Part shown: positions 24,329 to 32,386 of the stretch, piece by piece
How positions within the stretch are numbered: the stretch's first letter is position 1
Layout: each line of letters begins with the position of its first letter
From: DALYLB01 sp046154695
GTDB lineage: Bacteria > Acidobacteriota > Blastocatellia > RBC074
Assembly: GCA_046154695.1 (NCBI GenBank)
Contig: JBJXFI010000176.1
Span: 1 to 32,715 of the forward strand
Direction: 5' to 3'
DNA length: 32,715 nucleotides
Notes under the pieces: model-generated
Database searches by the model: none
What the model was told of the DNA's origin: nothing
What the model saw: only the letters and a program-made list of their open reading frames with translations
Made by a program: the position numbers and the translations under genes

Positions 24329-25640
24329 TTGCCCGCACCCCCTCATCGTTCAGGCCGCGGGTGGCGTTGCGCGTATCCACCACAAGCCTGGATCGCTCGC
24401 AGACCCAGCCGTAATCGATCGACCGGTGGTCCGTGACGATCACCACGCAATCGGCGTCCGTCACCAGTTCGCCCGTCAGCGGCGTCCCGGCCATCACCTG
24501 CCCGTTCCCTTCCAGATGGATCTCCGCGACGTACGGATCATGGAATCGCACCTCCGCCCCGAGATCCTGCAGCTTCTCGACGATCCCCAGCGCCGGACTC
24601 TCGCGCATGTCGTCGATATCCCGCTTGTAGGCGACGCCCATGATCAGAATCTTCGAGCCGTTCACCGACTTTCGGTGCCTGTTCAGGCCCCGCGTCACCA
24701 GTTCGACGACGTGATCGGGCATGCTCGAATTTACCTCCTCCGCCAGCGAGATGAATCGCGCCTCGAATCCATGCATACGCGCCTTCCACGACAGATAATG
24801 CGGATCGAGCGGTATGCAGTGCCCGCCAATGCCCGGCCCCGGATAGAACGGCATGAACCCGAACGGCTTGGTCGCCGCCGCGTTGATCACCTCCCAACTG
24901 TCGATTCCCAGGGTGTCGCACAGCAGCGCCATCTCGTTCACCAGCCCGATATTGACCGCCCGAAACGTGTTTTCGAGCAGCTTGCACGCCTCCGCCACTC
25001 GCGCCGAACTGACCGGGTGCACCTTGTTCACGATCGCGGCATAAGCCGCCGCCGCAACCTCGGCGCTCACCGCCGACACGCCCCCCACCACTTTCGTGAT
25101 GTTCCGGGTATTGAACTTCTCGTTCCCCGGGTCCACGCGCTCAGGAGAAAAAGCCAGGAAATAATCCTCATCCAGCTTCAATCCCGTCGCGTCGAACATC
25201 GGTTTCAACACCTCATCCGTCGTCCCCGGATAGGTCGTCGATTCCAGAATGATCAACTGCCCCGGCCGCATCGCCGCCTGGATCTTCTCGGATGCCGCCA
25301 GAATGTACGACACGTCCGGATCCTTCGTCTTGCGCAGCGGCGTCGGCACGCAGATGATGATGATGTCCATCTCGGCCAGCCTCGAAAAATCGGTCGTCGC
25401 ATCCAGCACCTTCGCCGCCACCAACTCAGCCACATGCGACATCGGCACATCCGGAATATACGACTCTCCCCGATTCACCGCATCCGACTTCCTCGCATCG
25501 ACCTCGAAGCCGGTCGAATGAAATCCGCTGTGCCCGAATTCGACCACCAGCGGCAGCCCGACATAGCCGAGCCCGACGACGCCCACTCGCGCGGAACGCG
25601 ATGCGATCTTCTCCAACAATTGTTTTTTCGTATCTGCCAC
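24312..25640 (-). CDS. Nucleotide sugar dehydrogenase (UDP-GlcNAc/UDP-Glc 6-dehydrogenase type)
   Basis: A 442-residue NAD-dependent four-electron dehydrogenase that oxidises the C6 of a UDP-hexose to a uronic acid for capsule, O-antigen or exopolysaccharide. The NAD motif is GLGYVG (23-28). The catalytic set is present: SPERVDPG (165-172), Lys220 and Asn224 in CKLLENTFRAVNIGLVNE, and the thioester Cys275 in GIGGHCIPLDPHY. YKRDIDDMRESP closes the active site. The C-terminal domain ends in a VIVTDHRSIDYGWV segment. The sequence looks more like WbpA/WbpO/TviB UDP-N-acetylhexosamine dehydrogenases than UDP-glucose enzymes, at moderate certainty. The start is GTG 25640 with AGGAAG seven bases upstream. 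No other polysaccharide gene is directly adjacent. Confidence 0.92.
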   Translation of the reverse strand: MADTKKQLLEKIASRSARVGVVGLGYVGLPLVVEFGHSGFHSTGFEVDARKSDAVNRGESYIPDVPMSHVAELVAAKVLDATTDFSRLAEMDIIIICVPTPLRKTKDPDVSYILAASEKIQAAMRPGQLIILESTTYPGTTDEVLKPMFDATGLKLDEDYFLAFSPERVDPGNEKFNTRNITKVVGGVSAVSAEVAAAAYAAIVNKVHPVSSARVAEACKLLENTFRAVNIGLVNEMALLCDTLGIDSWEVINAAATKPFGFMPFYPGPGIGGHCIPLDPHYLSWKARMHGFEARFISLAEEVNSSMPDHVVELVTRGLNRHRKSVNGSKILIMGVAYKRDIDDMRESPALGIVEKLQDLGAEVRFHDPYVAEIHLEGNGQVMAGTPLTGELVTDADCVVIVTDHRSIDYGWVCERSRLVVDTRNATRGLNDEGVRAKVIRL

Positions 25641-25922
25641 AGAAATTCTTCCTATTCTTGAAATGGAATCAATGCGATTTCAATTTCGATCGAATTTTCA
25701 GGAGGGAGTCCGTCCGACGTTCAACTATTCAGTGAGAAAAGGCCCTCGTTAATTACATATTTTTCGGTCTGATTGGCGTCGGCGGAGCAAGGGCGCCTTC
25801 CGGGGAGTGCCATGTTTACACCGTTTCCGGTCGGCGGCTCAAGTACTATTTCGAGCCGCCCGCGTTTCATTCCGGATTGACGCCCCGCGCGGAGGCGTGA
25901 TACGGTGTTTTTTCGGCTTGAA
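25641..25922. other. Divergent intergenic region before the B12 operon
   Basis: Lower-GC sequence between the dehydrogenase start and the cobalamin riboswitch promoter. It should carry the leftward dehydrogenase promoter. I see no convincing gene or RNA in it. Confidence 0.4.
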
Positions 25923-25948
25923 TTGACAGGGAATGTTCTTTGCATAAT
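25923..25948 (+). promoter_or_regulatory. Candidate promoter of the B12 uptake operon
   Basis: A perfect TTGACA (25923-25928) and CATAAT (25943-25948) precede the riboswitch, but the spacing is only 14 bp. TTGAAT at 25918-25923 would give 19 bp. The position is right for transcription starting at the riboswitch; the exact elements are uncertain. Confidence 0.45.
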
Positions 25949-26152
25949 CCTCGGGTGCCCGATCGCAGATGCGCGACGGGAGAATAGGGAAGCGGGTGAA
26001 AATCCCGCACGGTCACCGCCACTGTAAGGCAATATTGTTTGCGGCAAAAATGCTGGAAACGATGATCAACGCACCTCTAAGCCATTGCGCCGGCCGCCGG
26101 AGCGAGAAGGCCGCGTTGATTGAACGCCGAGTCAGGAGACCTGCCTGAGGAA
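25949..26152 (+). promoter_or_regulatory. Cobalamin (adenosylcobalamin) riboswitch
   Basis: A classical B12 aptamer. In order it has TCGGGTGCCC, GGGAGAATAGGGAAGC, GGGTGAAAATCCCGCACGG, the core TCACCGCCACTGTAAGG (about 26013-26029), AAGCCATTGCGCCGG (about 26079), and the B12 box GCCGAGTCAGGAGACCTGCC (26126-26145). It lies about 185 nt upstream of btuF, followed by a perfect terminator hairpin. Binding of the cofactor should reduce expression of the whole uptake operon. Confidence 0.97.
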
Positions 26153-26241
26153 AAACTTCGACCCCTCTTCGGATGAAAGAGCGCGGCGTGGTCTTTCCAT
26201 GGCGGCCGGAACCCGGCATGGCGAATCAGAGAGAACTCTGA

Positions 26242-26289
26242 GCCTCAGACGCGCAATTTCATCAAACGCGTCTGAGGCTTTTGTGTTTT
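26242..26289 (+). terminator. Terminator of the cobalamin riboswitch expression platform
   Basis: GCCTCAGACGCG (26242-26253) and CGCGTCTGAGGC (26267-26278) form a perfect 12-bp stem with a 13-nt loop, followed by TTTTGTGTTTT. It stands between the aptamer and btuF. The sequence just before it (CTCTGAG) can pair with CTCAGA inside the left arm, a plausible competing anti-terminator. This suggests transcriptional attenuation in response to B12. Confidence 0.9.
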
Positions 26290-26336
26290 CAGCGGGCAGG
26301 GCGGTAATAATCGCCCGCGTCCCGGCCTGATTTGTG

Positions 26337-27269
26337 ATGACCAGATTCAGAAAACTCTTCTTTTTGCTCTCCGCTGCCGGCCTGTTGCTGCTGCTGGCCT
26401 CCTGCTCGCCCCCCGCTCCGGGGACGGCGGCGAGTCCGGCGGCTCGCAGTCTGACCGACGGAATGGGGCGAAGCGTCCGAATCACCGCCCACCCGGCGCG
26501 CATCGTCTCGCTCGCCCCCAACATCACGGAGATCCTGTTCGCAATCGGCCTGGAAGATCGGGTTGCCGCCGTGACCACCTATTGCGATTTCCCCGAATCG
26601 GCCGGAACGAAACCGAAGGTCGGGGATACGCTTCGGCCAGATCTGGAGCGGATCATCGCGCTCAAACCCGATCTGGTTCTCATCACAACCTCCAGCCAGC
26701 TCGAAAATCTGACCCGCCGGCTGGATCAACTCGCGATTCCGGTCTATGTCACCAATCCGCGGGATACGCGAGAGATCGTCGCGTCGATCCGCGCGATCGG
26801 CGAGGCAGCCGGCGCCGCCCCCCGGGCCGAAGAGGTCGCCCGGGAGATGGAGGTTCGCATCGCGGCCGTCGAGCGCCAGGTCGCGGCGCTGCCGCGCCCG
26901 CGAACCCTCTATGCGCTTCAGGCCTCTCCGCTCATCACGGCGGGTCGAAATACTTTCATCAATGACCTGATTCGCCTTGCCGGCGGAGTGTCGATCTCGG
27001 GGGAGGAGAAGGCCGATTACCCGCAATTCTCGCGTGAAACCGTCATTGCGCGCGCGCCGGAGGTGATCGTGGCCCCCTCCAGCCACGGAACCAACCTGGT
27101 CCGCGAAGAGGATCTGCGCAAGGATTTCGCGACGTCCCCCGCGATTCGCGCCAATCGCATCGTGTGGGTGAACCCGGATTGGATCGATCGCCCCGGCCCC
27201 CGCATCGTCGATGGTCTGGAACAACTCGCGCGGGGGCTGCACCCGGAAACCCCGGGGAAAACGAAATGA
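26337..27269 (+). CDS. btuF: Cobalamin ABC transporter substrate-binding lipoprotein
   Basis: A 310-residue periplasmic binding protein delivering B12 to the BtuCD transporter. The signal sequence ends in a lipobox LLASC with the lipidated Cys at residue 23. The fold is the helix-backbone type of BtuF/FecB: RIVSLAPNITEILFAIGL, then the long-helix LKPDLVLITTSSQLENL region, and PEVIVAPSSHG in the second lobe. Starts GTG 26334 and ATG 26337 are adjacent; I use the ATG. Specificity for cobalamin rests on the riboswitch and on the neighbouring BtuB-like receptor, since the family also includes iron-siderophore binders. The stop overlaps the btuC start (ATGA), so translation is coupled. Confidence 0.9.
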   Translation: MTRFRKLFFLLSAAGLLLLLASCSPPAPGTAASPAARSLTDGMGRSVRITAHPARIVSLAPNITEILFAIGLEDRVAAVTTYCDFPESAGTKPKVGDTLRPDLERIIALKPDLVLITTSSQLENLTRRLDQLAIPVYVTNPRDTREIVASIRAIGEAAGAAPRAEEVAREMEVRIAAVERQVAALPRPRTLYALQASPLITAGRNTFINDLIRLAGGVSISGEEKADYPQFSRETVIARAPEVIVAPSSHGTNLVREEDLRKDFATSPAIRANRIVWVNPDWIDRPGPRIVDGLEQLARGLHPETPGKTK

Positions 27270-28324
27270 AGGGCGAAATACTGATCAAGGAGCCGCTCAC
27301 CTTCGCCGGGAGCGGCTATCTGACCCGGCGCCGCGCGACGATCGTGGTGTCCGCGCTCTCGGTCGCCCTGCTTCTGGCAATTCTGTTTTCGCTGGCGATC
27401 GGCAGCGAGTCCATCCCTTTCGGGCAATTACTAATGGCGCTGCCCGCGAAACTGACGGGGGGCGCTTCGCCGCTTTCCCGCGAGCGGGATGTGATCCTCT
27501 TCAGCCTGCGCCTGCCGCGAATCGCAATGGCCGTCGGCGTCGGCGCGGCGCTCGGCGTCGCCGGTGCGGCATTTCAGGCGCTGCTGCGAAACCCTTTGGC
27601 CGATCCCTACGTGCTGGGCGTCTCGGGCGGCGCGGCCCTTGGATCGATCCTGGCAATCATGCTCGCCGGTCAATACGCGCTGAGCCGCCCGCTCTTCGGG
27701 TTCGCCGGCGCCTGCCTGTCTACCTTCGTCGTCTATCAAATCGGCCGCCGAAGAGACGACCCGGCGCAGTTAATCCTCGCCGGAGTCGTCATCTCGACCT
27801 TCCTCTCCTCGGTGATCGTGCTGCTGACCTCGCTCGCGGACAATGTGCGCCTGCGAAACATCACCCTCTGGCTGCTTGGCGACCTCTCGAGCGGAACGAA
27901 CGAGGCGACAGCCTTTGTCATCGCCTCCGCCATCGCGGGCGCCTGCCTGCTCGTCACCCAATCCCGGGCGCTCAATCTGCTGATGATCGGTGAACGGGAA
28001 GCCTTCTCAATGGGCATCGAGATCGCTCGTGTTCGCATGATCGTCTATCTGACCGCGTCGCTTCTGACCGGGGCGGCCGTCACCGCGGGCGGGGCCATCG
28101 GATATGTAGGCCTCGTCATCCCGCATCTGGTTCGGCTGGCCGGCGGCGCCGACAACCGGCTGGTGATTCCCGCGTCCGCGGTCTCCGGCGCGCTGCTGGT
28201 CCTGCTCGCCGACACCATCGCGCGGACGGCCCTTGCCCCGCGCGAACTGCCGACCGGCGCGATCACCGCCCTGATCGGCGCCCCCGTGCTGGTCTATCTG
28301 CTCCTTCGCACACGCCATGCTTGA
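27266..28324 (+). CDS. btuC: Cobalamin ABC transporter permease (FecCD family)
   Basis: A 352-residue inner-membrane permease of the FecCD/BtuC type with about ten transmembrane helices. Family landmarks include LRLPRIAMAVGVGAALGVAGAAFQ, NPLADPYVLGVSGGAALG, the cytoplasmic coupling-helix segment near REAFSMGIEIARVR, and GAIGYVGLVIPHLVRLAGG. Start ATG 27266 overlaps the btuF stop. It overlaps btuD by 8 bp at its 3' end. Together with btuD (two copies each) it forms the ATP-driven pump for vitamin B12 across the inner membrane. Substrate assigned by operon context. Confidence 0.92.
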   Translation: MKGEILIKEPLTFAGSGYLTRRRATIVVSALSVALLLAILFSLAIGSESIPFGQLLMALPAKLTGGASPLSRERDVILFSLRLPRIAMAVGVGAALGVAGAAFQALLRNPLADPYVLGVSGGAALGSILAIMLAGQYALSRPLFGFAGACLSTFVVYQIGRRRDDPAQLILAGVVISTFLSSVIVLLTSLADNVRLRNITLWLLGDLSSGTNEATAFVIASAIAGACLLVTQSRALNLLMIGEREAFSMGIEIARVRMIVYLTASLLTGAAVTAGGAIGYVGLVIPHLVRLAGGADNRLVIPASAVSGALLVLLADTIARTALAPRELPTGAITALIGAPVLVYLLLRTRHA

Positions 28325-29090
28325 ACTGCGCGATGTCCATTTCGGCTACGAACAGGAGGTGCTCCGCGGCATCACGCTCGACCTCGGCCCCGGCGAGATT
28401 CTCGCGCTTCTGGGACCGAACGGCGCGGGAAAATCGACGCTGCTCGCCCTGGCGCAGGGCGCTCTGATCCCCTCGCGCGGCCAGGTCCTGCTCGACGGCA
28501 AACCGATCCAGCGATTCTCCCGGCGAGAGATCGCCCATCGCATCGCCCTCGTCGCCCCGTCCGGCGAACTGCGATTTCCCCTGACCGCCCTCGAATACGT
28601 CCTGACCGGAAGATTCGCGCACGGAAGCACCTTCGGCTTCGATTCGCCGCGCGATGTCGAGATCGCTCATCAGGCATTGGCCGAAACCGACGCGGCGCGG
28701 TTCGCCCGCCGCCCCTTCAATCAACTTTCGAGCGGCGAACGCCAGCGCGTCCTGCTGGCGCGCGCCCTCGCGCAGGAGGCGCCCCTTCTGCTGCTCGATG
28801 AGCCGACCGCCAATGCGGACATTGCGCATCAGGTCTCGCTGCTCGCGTTCATTCGCCGCCTGACCCGCGACAGGGGTTTTGGAAGCCTGGTCGTCACTCA
28901 CGAGATCAATCTCGCTTCCGAATTCGCCGACCGCGTCGCACTGCTTCGGGACGGCTCGCTGATCGCTTGCGGCCCCCCGCGTGAAGTGCTGACCGCCCCC
29001 CTGCTCGGCGAGATCTTCAACCTGACGCTGCTCGTGGATGCTCATCCCCAAAGCGGCAATCCCCGCATCTCGTGGGCAACACCCGGATGA
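28317..29090 (+). CDS. btuD: Cobalamin ABC transporter ATP-binding protein
   Basis: A 257-residue ABC ATPase. It has Walker A GPNGAGKST (33-41), signature LSSGERQRV (137-145), Walker B LLLLDEPT (157-164) and switch His195 (VVTHE). It drives the BtuC permease. The start ATG 28317 lies within the last codons of btuC, so the two are translationally coupled. Members of this family also serve iron siderophore and haem uptake; the riboswitch and receptor point to B12. A 39-bp gap with an AAGGA site follows, then btuB. Confidence 0.93.
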   Translation: MLELRDVHFGYEQEVLRGITLDLGPGEILALLGPNGAGKSTLLALAQGALIPSRGQVLLDGKPIQRFSRREIAHRIALVAPSGELRFPLTALEYVLTGRFAHGSTFGFDSPRDVEIAHQALAETDAARFARRPFNQLSSGERQRVLLARALAQEAPLLLLDEPTANADIAHQVSLLAFIRRLTRDRGFGSLVVTHEINLASEFADRVALLRDGSLIACGPPREVLTAPLLGEIFNLTLLVDAHPQSGNPRISWATPG

Positions 29091-29129
29091 ACCGGCAATT
29101 TTCCGCAATGATTTAGCAAGGAATCCAAT

Positions 29130-31508
29130 ATGAGAACCGTTATTCACCATCTCGCGCTCGCCCTGATCGTATCACTGCTCTGCGGCGGCGCCCTCGCCCA
29201 ATCCAACCGGGGATCACTGCGGGGCGCCGTCACCGACTCGCGCGGAAACCCCGTGCGCGACGCTCGCGTCGTCCTGCTCTACTCCAACAAGATCGCCGTT
29301 CGCGAAACGACGACGGGAGAACGGGGCGAATTCTTCTTCGCGCGATTGAAAGCCGGCGACTATTCCCTCTCCGTCGACGTCGATGCGCTCACGCAGGGCG
29401 GCGGCCCCCAGCCGGTCAAAATCGCCGCCGGACAGGAGTTTCAGATCCTCATCCCGATGACCGTCGCCGCCATCGAAGACGCCGTCATCGTGACGGCCAC
29501 CCGCACCGACTCCCGCCTGGTCGAGACCGGCGCGAGCGCGTTCGTGGCACAGAGCGCGGACCTGCTTCGCGCTCAGCGTATCAATCTCTTCGACGCCCTG
29601 CGCTCTTCCCCGGGCGTCATCGCAATGCAGACCGGCCGCCGCGGCGGCATCACCTCGCTCTTTGTCCGCGGCGGAGAATCCGACTACACCAAAGTTCTCA
29701 TCGACGGCGTCCCCGCGAACGACGCCGGCGGCCAGTTCGACTTCGCCGATCTGACGACCGACAACGCCGCTCGCGTCGAACTGGTGCGCGGCGCTCAGAG
29801 CGCCATCTACGGCTCCGATGCGATGAGCGGCGTTCTACAGTTCTTCACCCATCGCGGCGCCAGCGCCGCCCCGGAGATGGTGGTCTCGGCCGAAGGCGGC
29901 AGTTTCGCCTTCAATCGACAATTCGCCCGATTCTCGGGCCTCGTTGGAGATCTGGATTACTCCGCCAGCTTCACGCATCTTGCGACCGATGGCCGTTTCC
30001 GGAATGACGACTATCAGAATCGCGTCGCCACCGCCAATCTCGGGTATCGCTTCACCGCCCGCACCCAGTTGCGCGCCACCGTGCGCAGCGACAATTCCGG
30101 CCTCGGCGCCCCCGGTCGGACGGCGAGGCTCTTTCCCGACCCCGACGAACGGGCGGAACGCCGCCGCGTCGCGACTGCCCTGCGGCTCGAAGATCAGACG
30201 ACAAGCTACTGGCGCCAGACGCTCAGCTTCGTCTATTCGGGCAGCAGCTACCTCAGTTTCGATCCGGCCGCGCAGGATCTGACGAATCCCGCCACCCCGG
30301 CCGATCCCGGCGTCGCGTTCAACGATTTCGCGTCGCTCTTCAGCAACAACCAGCGGCGCCGCGGCCTGCGCTATCAAAGCGATTTCGTGCTTCCCAATGC
30401 ACACTTCATCTCAGCCGGCGTGGATTATGATCAGGAACGGGCCGTTTTCGACAGCGGTTTCGCGGGCCGCAACCGCGTCCCGGCCGATCGACGCAGCGTC
30501 GGCGCCTTCATTCAGGATCAATTCTCCTACGGCCCGCGGATCTTCCTCACCGCCGGCATTCGCATCGAGAACAATCGGTCCGAACTCCCCCCGAGCTTCG
30601 CGAAGGTGCTCAGCGACCTGAAATCTCCCGCCTACAACGGCGAGGTCGGATTCGGGAATGTGGTTGTGCCCAAACTCGCCGCCACCTATATCCTGCGCCC
30701 GAGCGGCATCCAGAGCCGCCGGGGCCAGACGCGGCTCAAGTTCAATTACGGCGAGGGCATCAAGGCGCCCTCTCTCGTCGAAGCCTTCAGCCCGAGCCCC
30801 TTCTTTCTCGGCAACCCCGCGCTCAAGCCCGAACGCGCGCGCATCGTCGACATCGGCCTCGAACAGTTCTTTCTCAAAGACCGCATACGCGTCGAGGCAA
30901 CCTGGTTCGACAGCCGCTTCCGTGATCAGATCGCCTTCGTCGACAATCCGGCCACCTTCGGCGGTCCCATCCAGCTTGCCGACGGCAGATTGACTCACTA
31001 CATCAACAACGATCGCGCCCGCGCCACCGGCGTGGAACTGACCGCCAACTGGCACCCAAAGCGCTTCCTGCAGTTTGGCGGAACCTATACGTTGCTCAGA
31101 ACCAATCTCGAAGCCGCCGACGACGTCATCGACTTCAACACGCTGACCCTTGTCCCGAATCGCGACGTCGGCCTCCCCCTGCTTCGCCGCCCCCGCCATT
31201 CCGGCTCGATCAACGCCGCCTGGATCGGCGAGAAGTTCGATCTCAACCTCGACGGCGTCTTCATCGGAAAACGGCGCGATATCGATCCCGTCCTCTTCTC
31301 CCGGTTCGACGCTCAGGGAAATCCCCTCTATAACCGCGGCTTCGTAAAGGTCGACCTGGCGGGATCCTGGCGCTTCAATTCCCAGCTCAGCCTCTTCGCC
31401 CGCATCGAAAATCTGCTCAATCGGAACTATGAAGAGGTGCTCGGCTTTCAGGCTTATCGGCTGAATTTCTCGGCGGGATTGCGCGTCCGTATCGGCGGGG
31501 GTAAATAA
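29130..31508 (+). CDS. btuB: TonB-dependent vitamin B12 receptor (BtuB-like)
   Basis: A 792-residue outer-membrane active transporter. A signal peptide (cleavage near ALA-QS, residue 23) is followed by a carboxypeptidase-regulatory-like beta domain (about 27-112, GAVTDSRGNPVRDARVVLL), typical of Acidobacteriota and Bacteroidota receptors and absent from E. coli BtuB. The TonB box EDAVIVTATR is at 116-125 and the plug at about 130-240 (SSPGVIAMQTGRRGGITSLFVRGG split by loops). A 22-strand barrel runs from about 255 to the C-terminus, ending FSAGLRVRIGGGK. ATG 29130 has AAGGA seven bases upstream. It is the last gene of the riboswitch-controlled operon. TonB, ExbB and ExbD genes are not in the window. 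Confidence 0.88.
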   Translation: MRTVIHHLALALIVSLLCGGALAQSNRGSLRGAVTDSRGNPVRDARVVLLYSNKIAVRETTTGERGEFFFARLKAGDYSLSVDVDALTQGGGPQPVKIAAGQEFQILIPMTVAAIEDAVIVTATRTDSRLVETGASAFVAQSADLLRAQRINLFDALRSSPGVIAMQTGRRGGITSLFVRGGESDYTKVLIDGVPANDAGGQFDFADLTTDNAARVELVRGAQSAIYGSDAMSGVLQFFTHRGASAAPEMVVSAEGGSFAFNRQFARFSGLVGDLDYSASFTHLATDGRFRNDDYQNRVATANLGYRFTARTQLRATVRSDNSGLGAPGRTARLFPDPDERAERRRVATALRLEDQTTSYWRQTLSFVYSGSSYLSFDPAAQDLTNPATPADPGVAFNDFASLFSNNQRRRGLRYQSDFVLPNAHFISAGVDYDQERAVFDSGFAGRNRVPADRRSVGAFIQDQFSYGPRIFLTAGIRIENNRSELPPSFAKVLSDLKSPAYNGEVGFGNVVVPKLAATYILRPSGIQSRRGQTRLKFNYGEGIKAPSLVEAFSPSPFFLGNPALKPERARIVDIGLEQFFLKDRIRVEATWFDSRFRDQIAFVDNPATFGGPIQLADGRLTHYINNDRARATGVELTANWHPKRFLQFGGTYTLLRTNLEAADDVIDFNTLTLVPNRDVGLPLLRRPRHSGSINAAWIGEKFDLNLDGVFIGKRRDIDPVLFSRFDAQGNPLYNRGFVKVDLAGSWRFNSQLSLFARIENLLNRNYEEVLGFQAYRLNFSAGLRVRIGGGK

Positions 31509-31550
31509 CCGGCGCCATGGACTATCGTCATGGATGCTGCTGAGGGGAGA

Positions 31551-31624
31551 CTCACGCGAATTTGCGAAAACCAGGCGAAAGGAATAAAGAGGTTTCTTCC
31601 TCTTCGCGCCTTCGCGTGAGGTTC
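31551..31624. repeat. Inverted repeat of the TTCGCGCC-TCGCGTGAG type, copy 2
   Basis: CTCACGCGAA (31551-31560) pairs perfectly with TTCGCGTGAG (31611-31620), and inside it AAGAGG (31587-31592) pairs with CCTCTT (31599-31604) around a TTTCTT loop. The right arm matches the element at 24281-24306. It lies between convergent btuB and the selenoprotein candidate and may terminate both. Confidence 0.75.
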
Positions 31625-31642
31625 TTCTCCGCGGTTGAGCCG

Positions 31643-32359
31643 TTACTTTCGCGTCACTCTCTTTAGCAATCGTTCCAGCTCGACAACAAACGACTCCGGA
31701 TCCTGAAAGCTGCGCAATTGGCGGACGATCTCTCCATCAGGCATGACAAACCGAATGTCCGGCAGCCCCTCGACGCCAAGTCGCTGCGCGATGGCAGGGT
31801 ATTTGTCCGTGTCAATGCGTAGAAAAATCGTCCGGTCCAGAAGCGCCTTGACCCTCGCGTCCGGAAAAGTATCCCTTTCCAGCCTTCTGCACGGAGCACA
31901 CCACTTAGCAAATAAATCCAGAACAATCGGCTTGTTTTCGGCTTTCGCTTTTGCCACCGCCTCGTCAAGGAATGAAAAGCCGCCGGGCAGCGCCGCCATC
32001 GGGGCCGTGGGCGATCTGTTCTTGCCAGAAACGACCCGCGCCGTGTACCCGGCGTCTCTAATCGTCTTCACCAGCAGCTCCCCATCGGCTTTCGCGGAAT
32101 CATACGTCACCAGGAACTCGTCCCGGTCCAGATACATCTCTACCTTTTCCACAGCGTCAAGCCCTTCCAGGGCCTGTTTGACCGTCTCCGGTCAGGCCAT
32201 TCAGACGGCCCCGCTCCTGCTTTTCATGAATCCGTCTATGTGAAGCCGCGCGGTTTTCATCTTCAGCTTTACGTTCGCCGCTTGCTGGCTCTTTTGCGCA
32301 TTGGCCACAACGGCAATCATCAGAACGAACAGCGGTAATAATATTGTTTTTCGCGCCAT
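31643..32359 (-). CDS. Candidate double-selenocysteine HMA-thioredoxin fusion (UxxU), periplasmic
   Basis: Reading through two in-frame TGA codons (32201-32203 and 32192-32194) gives one continuous 238-residue frame. ATG 32359 has GGAG eight bases upstream. Signal peptide MARKTILLPLFVLMIAVVANA is residues 1-21. The HMA domain (about 35-110) has first strand KTARLHIDG, then G-A-V-U53-M-A-U56-P-E-T-V-K-Q-A-L, aligning with the family GMTCxxCxxxVxxAL so that both TGA replace the metal-binding cysteines. The rest of the HMA is intact (LDAVEKVEMYLDRDEFLVTYD, DAGYTARVV). A thioredoxin domain (about 128-238) carries WCAPC (153-157) and a GLPD cis-proline. An extra 7-residue insertion (FMKSRSG) precedes the motif. 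Downstream hairpins resemble bacterial SECIS elements. Function is inferred: metal binding or redox transfer in the periplasm. A pseudogene with two nonsense mutations is the alternative. Cotranscribed with the TPR gene 27 bp upstream. Confidence 0.8.
32161..32198 (-). promoter_or_regulatory. Two overlapping SECIS-like hairpins after the TGA codons
   Basis: On the minus strand, 32198-32171 folds with GGCCTG pairing to CAGGCC and ACCG to CGGT around a GAGA loop. It begins three bases after the first TGA and contains the second TGA in its 5' arm. A second hairpin, 32173-32161, has GCCCT pairing with AGGGC around a GGA loop, whose GG starts about 23 bases after the second TGA. Bacterial SECIS elements are short in-frame hairpins just downstream of the UGA with a G-containing apical loop. 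They overlap by three bases, so they might form in succession. Confidence 0.6.
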
Positions 32360-32386
32360 CAATGCATCTCCATATGGAAGCTGTGA

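Noticed and set aside
31643..32152. A short thioredoxin gene starting at GTG 32152.
   Set aside because: It would begin in the middle of an HMA domain, lacks a ribosome site and signal peptide, and ignores the in-frame upstream ATG with GGAG whose signal peptide and HMA halves join it through the two TGA codons.
32192..32203. TGA reassigned to another amino acid genome-wide.
   Set aside because: TGA serves as a normal stop in the window (ftcD, the partial TPR gene, btuF), so recoding must be local.
32161..32359. Plain pseudogene with two nonsense mutations.
   Set aside because: Not excluded, but both stops coincide with the two functional cysteines and the rest of the frame, including the signal peptide and ribosome site, is intact. 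Selenocysteine is the better explanation.
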